From the NCBI RefSeq assembly GCF_007998985.1, contig NZ_CP041659.1, positions 2,106,001 through 2,170,000 of the forward strand: a stretch of 64,000 nucleotides of DNA. The letters are read 5' to 3'. The notes under the pieces were generated by a model, which ran no database searches, had not been told where the DNA came from, and saw only the letters and a program-made list of their open reading frames with translations. The DNA comes from Sphingomonas xanthus. Lineage in GTDB: Bacteria; Pseudomonadota; Alphaproteobacteria; Sphingomonadales; Sphingomonadaceae. Within the stretch, counting starts at the first letter, position 1. Each line of letters begins with the position of its first letter. Both the position numbers and the translations under genes were made by a program. Of the stretch, positions 61,413-64,000 are shown in pieces.

Positions 61413-61940
61413 ATGCACCGATCTTGGATGCAACCTCTGCGCCATCAGAATGGCGTGGGGAGGCGTTTGGCTGCTGCAGCGTTATGCATTGCCGCCGCTG
61501 GCAGCTTGCTGCCCGCGGCGGCTCATGCCCAGCAGGTCAGGGTCACCTCGCTCACAGACGTGAACTTCGGCATGGTGAACAACCTCACGGTTGATGCCGT
61601 GCAAAGCCAGAGTGTCTGTGTTTGGGCTAACGGATCTGCTCGCGCCTACAGTGTCCGGGCGACGGGGTCGGGAGCGGGCGGAGCATTTGTCCTCTCCTCC
61701 GGGCCTGCTTCGATGGCGTATCAGGTGCGATGGAATGATGCCGCCGGAATGTCCAACGGCCAACAGCTGAACCCGGGCATTCCGCTGGGCGGACAAACCA
61801 CCAATGCTCAGAACCAGCTTTGTACAAATGGGCCGCCGGCAACTGCCAGCCTGATCGTGGTGTTGCCCGCCACGTCTTTGATGACAGCCAGCCAGGGCGC
61901 CTATTCGGGGACGCTGACGCTTTTAGTTGCGGTGGAATAA
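61413..61940 (+). CDS. secreted SCPU-type pilin-like protein 2
   Basis: This is a 175-residue protein. The signal (RRLAAAALCIAAAGSLLPAAAHAQ) is followed by RVTSLTDVNFGMV, then SVCVWANGSARAYSVRATGS and NQLCTNGPP, ending TLTLLVAVE. It shares the two-cysteine layout with the 60844 protein. Several starts (GTG 61407, ATG 61413, ATG 61428) are possible and no strong site is seen; translation may couple to the previous gene. Its stop directly precedes the usher GTG. Confidence 0.72.
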   Translation: MHRSWMQPLRHQNGVGRRLAAAALCIAAAGSLLPAAAHAQQVRVTSLTDVNFGMVNNLTVDAVQSQSVCVWANGSARAYSVRATGSGAGGAFVLSSGPASMAYQVRWNDAAGMSNGQQLNPGIPLGGQTTNAQNQLCTNGPPATASLIVVLPATSLMTASQGAYSGTLTLLVAVE

Positions 61941-64000
61941 GTGCGCCCGCAGGGAATTTATCGCCAGGGCATCCGATTGGCAGCCGCGTTAACCATGTTG
62001 GGCGGCGCGGCGCAGCCGTCGATGGCAAAAGCGGAGTTTTCGCTTCTCGCCCAGGCCCCGGACGGATTTGATGATCTTGAAACGCCGCGCGAGGTCGCGG
62101 TCGAGGTCTTTTACGGCAACCGTTCATTGGGACTTACCCGGGCGATTGTTCGCCCGGGCTTTCTCCGTTTCGTCGATCGTGACGAAGTTGCCGGATACCT
62201 CGCGAGCGTCGCGGATCGAGGTGCGATCGCGTCCAACTTGATCGGCGATCTGCCGACGAACGCCAGCCAGGCATGCTCAGCGATGAAAACAGCCGGCTGC
62301 GGCGTCCTGGATACCAATGGCCTGGCGATCATTTACCGCGAAGACCAGCTTCGGGTGGACGTGTTCCTCGGACCGTCGGTGGCAAAGCAGGCCGCTGCCG
62401 TAACCCGCGAATATCTGGAACCAAGCTCGTCCGATCTCGCGTTGGTGAATTCTTTCGGGGGTTCGGTGGCGGGAAGCTTCAACGCCAGTCCCGACTATAA
62501 TCTGCAATCTCGGACCCTGATTGGCTGGGGATCGCAGCGGGTGCGTGCCAATACGAGCGTCGCTTCTGGATCGGGGTTCATGGTCGATGACCTGGTGGTT
62601 GAAGTCGACCGGCCTGGCCAACGCATCTATTCCGGGCTCTTCTGGGCTCCCGGGACAACATTGATTGGACGGAGGCGCATCGTCGGCGCGGGGGTGGCGA
62701 GCCAGCTGGATACGCGGTTAGGCCACGAGAAACTCCGGGCTACTCCGATCAGCGTCTTCCTGCAGCAATCTGCCCAAGTTGATCTCTTGGTCGACGGCAG
62801 GCTGGCATGGTCGCAGCAGGTTGAGGCCGGGAACCAGCTGATCGACACAACTACATTACCCGACGGGACATATCCCGTCGTGGTCAGGGTTCGAGAACCG
62901 GGACGAGGGGTGCGGGAAGAGACACGCCTTATCACCAAGGACCGAGGTGTCGTTCCTCTCGGGGAAACGGCCTACCACGCCTATGCGGGTTGGCTTGCGC
63001 CGGTCGCTTACGGTCGGGCGCTCAGTCTGGGTGACGAACTCTTCTACCAGGTGGGTGCTGCTCGCCGCCTTGGGCAAAAGTCGGCGGTCGAGGCGACGGC
63101 GCTTGGAACATCGGAGAAGATCGTCGCGGACCTTGGTTTCGTTCATTTCTCGCGGTTGGCAAGGCTCAGGGTGGGGGTTTTGGCTTCGACTAGCGGGGAG
63201 CGCGGCGTCTCGCTGCAGACGAACTCCACGTCAGGCGGGCCTGCACATTTCAGCCTGGACCTGCGCAAGGTGTGGGGAAGCCGGGACGGACCAATCATTC
63301 CGGGAGGCTCTAGCGGCTTCGGATTTTCTTCTGATTCCGCTCGTCCTTCACTTAGCCGCGGGACCAATCTGTTCCAGGTGAACGCGGCTTTCAGCTACCA
63401 GCTCAAGCGGGCAAATTTTCGCTTGTTTGCCAACTACTTCGACGGCGATGTTGGTAAAGCAGATTATGGAATTGGACCGAGCGTTGATTGGCTCGCGGTC
63501 CAACGCTCCCGATTTCAACTGCGAGTGGAAGCGGATGCCCAAAAGAGCAGAAACGCAACGTCCTTCTATGCAGGGGTTAGGTTCCTGACCGTTGCAGGAA
63601 GTCTTTCGCTCAATGGTTCGGGCGGGGTTCGCTCGCGGTCGCGGGACAATGAAACGATTGTCAAAGCGGTCGGAAGTGCAGATGCCGAGCTGTCGGGGAC
63701 GACATCGGGTGGCACCCGTTATACCCTCGGAGCGGGGATCGATCAGGGCACGGATTCGACTGGTTTGCGCGCCTCGAGCGCAGCATATTCGAACTACGGC
63801 AACCTAAGAGCCGATCTGCTGCATAGCTTTGGGCGATCAACGAACTATTCGCTCAGTGGTCACACCGGCGTCGTAGTTGGCTACGGAGCAAGAGTGGGCG
63901 GCCGTTCGGTTCAGGAAAGCGCTGTCGTCGTGAAACTCGATGCCAATCCGGATGCCGGCTTGTACGAGATCCTGGTGAACGAGCAGCCAAGTGGACGCGT
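61941..64000 (+). CDS. TcfC/CS1-type outer membrane usher, C-terminus cut by the window
   Basis: The frame is open from the GTG at 61941 to the window end (about 686 residues). A signal peptide (LAAALTMLGGAAQPSMAKA) precedes an N-domain with FDDLETPREVAVEVFYGNRSLG and two cysteines. A large part with beta-barrel character follows, including ALVNSFGGSVAGSFN, SRTLIGWGSQR and LFWAPGTTLIGRRRI. This fits the TcfC/CS1 branch of pilus ushers, which export and assemble pilin subunits. The GTG follows the previous stop directly. No chaperone gene is visible yet, and it is expected downstream. Confidence 0.75.
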   Translation, partial: MRPQGIYRQGIRLAAALTMLGGAAQPSMAKAEFSLLAQAPDGFDDLETPREVAVEVFYGNRSLGLTRAIVRPGFLRFVDRDEVAGYLASVADRGAIASNLIGDLPTNASQACSAMKTAGCGVLDTNGLAIIYREDQLRVDVFLGPSVAKQAAAVTREYLEPSSSDLALVNSFGGSVAGSFNASPDYNLQSRTLIGWGSQRVRANTSVASGSGFMVDDLVVEVDRPGQRIYSGLFWAPGTTLIGRRRIVGAGVASQLDTRLGHEKLRATPISVFLQQSAQVDLLVDGRLAWSQQVEAGNQLIDTTTLPDGTYPVVVRVREPGRGVREETRLITKDRGVVPLGETAYHAYAGWLAPVAYGRALSLGDELFYQVGAARRLGQKSAVEATALGTSEKIVADLGFVHFSRLARLRVGVLASTSGERGVSLQTNSTSGGPAHFSLDLRKVWGSRDGPIIPGGSSGFGFSSDSARPSLSRGTNLFQVNAAFSYQLKRANFRLFANYFDGDVGKADYGIGPSVDWLAVQRSRFQLRVEADAQKSRNATSFYAGVRFLTVAGSLSLNGSGGVRSRSRDNETIVKAVGSADAELSGTTSGGTRYTLGAGIDQGTDSTGLRASSAAYSNYGNLRADLLHSFGRSTNYSLSGHTGVVVGYGARVGGRSVQESAVVVKLDANPDAGLYEILVNEQPSGR

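Overview
This 64-kb window is high-GC chromosomal DNA from an alphaproteobacterium, most likely a sphingomonad (Sphingomonadaceae or a close relative). The support is a CcrM-type GANTC methyltransferase with GANTC sites in its own promoter region, an alphaproteobacterial aa3 oxidase subunit IV, a split PntAA/PntAB/PntB transhydrogenase, many c-di-GMP proteins, and tightly packed genes with frequent 4-base ATGA/GTGA overlaps. No rRNA, CRISPR array or intact insertion sequence was seen. One tRNA (Gln, TTG) is present. The organism assignment is inference; the gene families are read from the sequence.

Layout. (1) 1-4.9 kb: housekeeping genes (ubiK end, YbjN, proC, ilvE) and a membrane GGDEF-EAL protein. 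(2) 4.9-9.4 kb: an accessory stretch starting at tRNA-Gln, with an integrase N-terminal remnant, an orphan membrane protein, a two-gene nucleotidyltransferase module with its own consensus promoter, a probably 5'-truncated membrane sensor and an unknown protein. It is visibly less GC-rich in part. (3) 9.6-16.5 kb: a repeat-built autotransporter followed by a TPR-sulfotransferase. (4) 16.5-24.5 kb: a PQQ-type sugar dehydrogenase and a terminal-oxidase cluster (CtaG-like factor, cytochrome b561, two c-type cytochromes, CoxB with a fused cytochrome c, CoxA-CoxC fusion, small membrane protein). (5) 24.4-31.4 kb: a TonB receptor without a visible signal peptide, acyl-CoA dehydrogenase, CaiB/BaiF protein, aminotransferase and piperideine-6-carboxylate dehydrogenase-like ALDH. 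(6) 31.4-37.8 kb: a receiver/EAL pair, a tandem PilZ protein, msrA, Sua5, a second acyl-CoA dehydrogenase, a GntR regulator and a nitroreductase. (7) 37.9-43 kb: a peptide transporter, two paired amidohydrolases and NnrU. (8) 43-60 kb: core genes (glmM, thiD fused to a VOC domain, rnhB, ccrM, folP, an atypical NtrC-like regulator, aa3 subunit IV, the transhydrogenase genes split by a CHASE2-EAL gene, racemase, cupin, uvrC, recO, apaG). (9) 60.2-64 kb: a chaperone-usher type pilus locus with three related small secreted proteins and a TcfC/CS1-like usher that runs off the window.

How the parts work together. Two themes recur. One is surface and second-messenger biology: four c-di-GMP synthesis, hydrolysis or binding proteins, an autotransporter and a pilus. 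The other is respiration: an alternative caa3-like oxidase, the aa3 small subunit and the transhydrogenase. Several control elements can be read directly. These are an 11-bp stem that buries the msrA ribosome binding site, a hairpin that puts the ribosome binding site of a pilus-like gene in its loop, a GntR gene that appears leaderless with a perfect dyad over its -10 box, and four GANTC sites before ccrM. No single region is clearly a wholly new system. The best candidates for something undescribed are the autotransporter plus sulfotransferase pair, the nucleotidyltransferase module, and the antiparallel pilin-like cluster.
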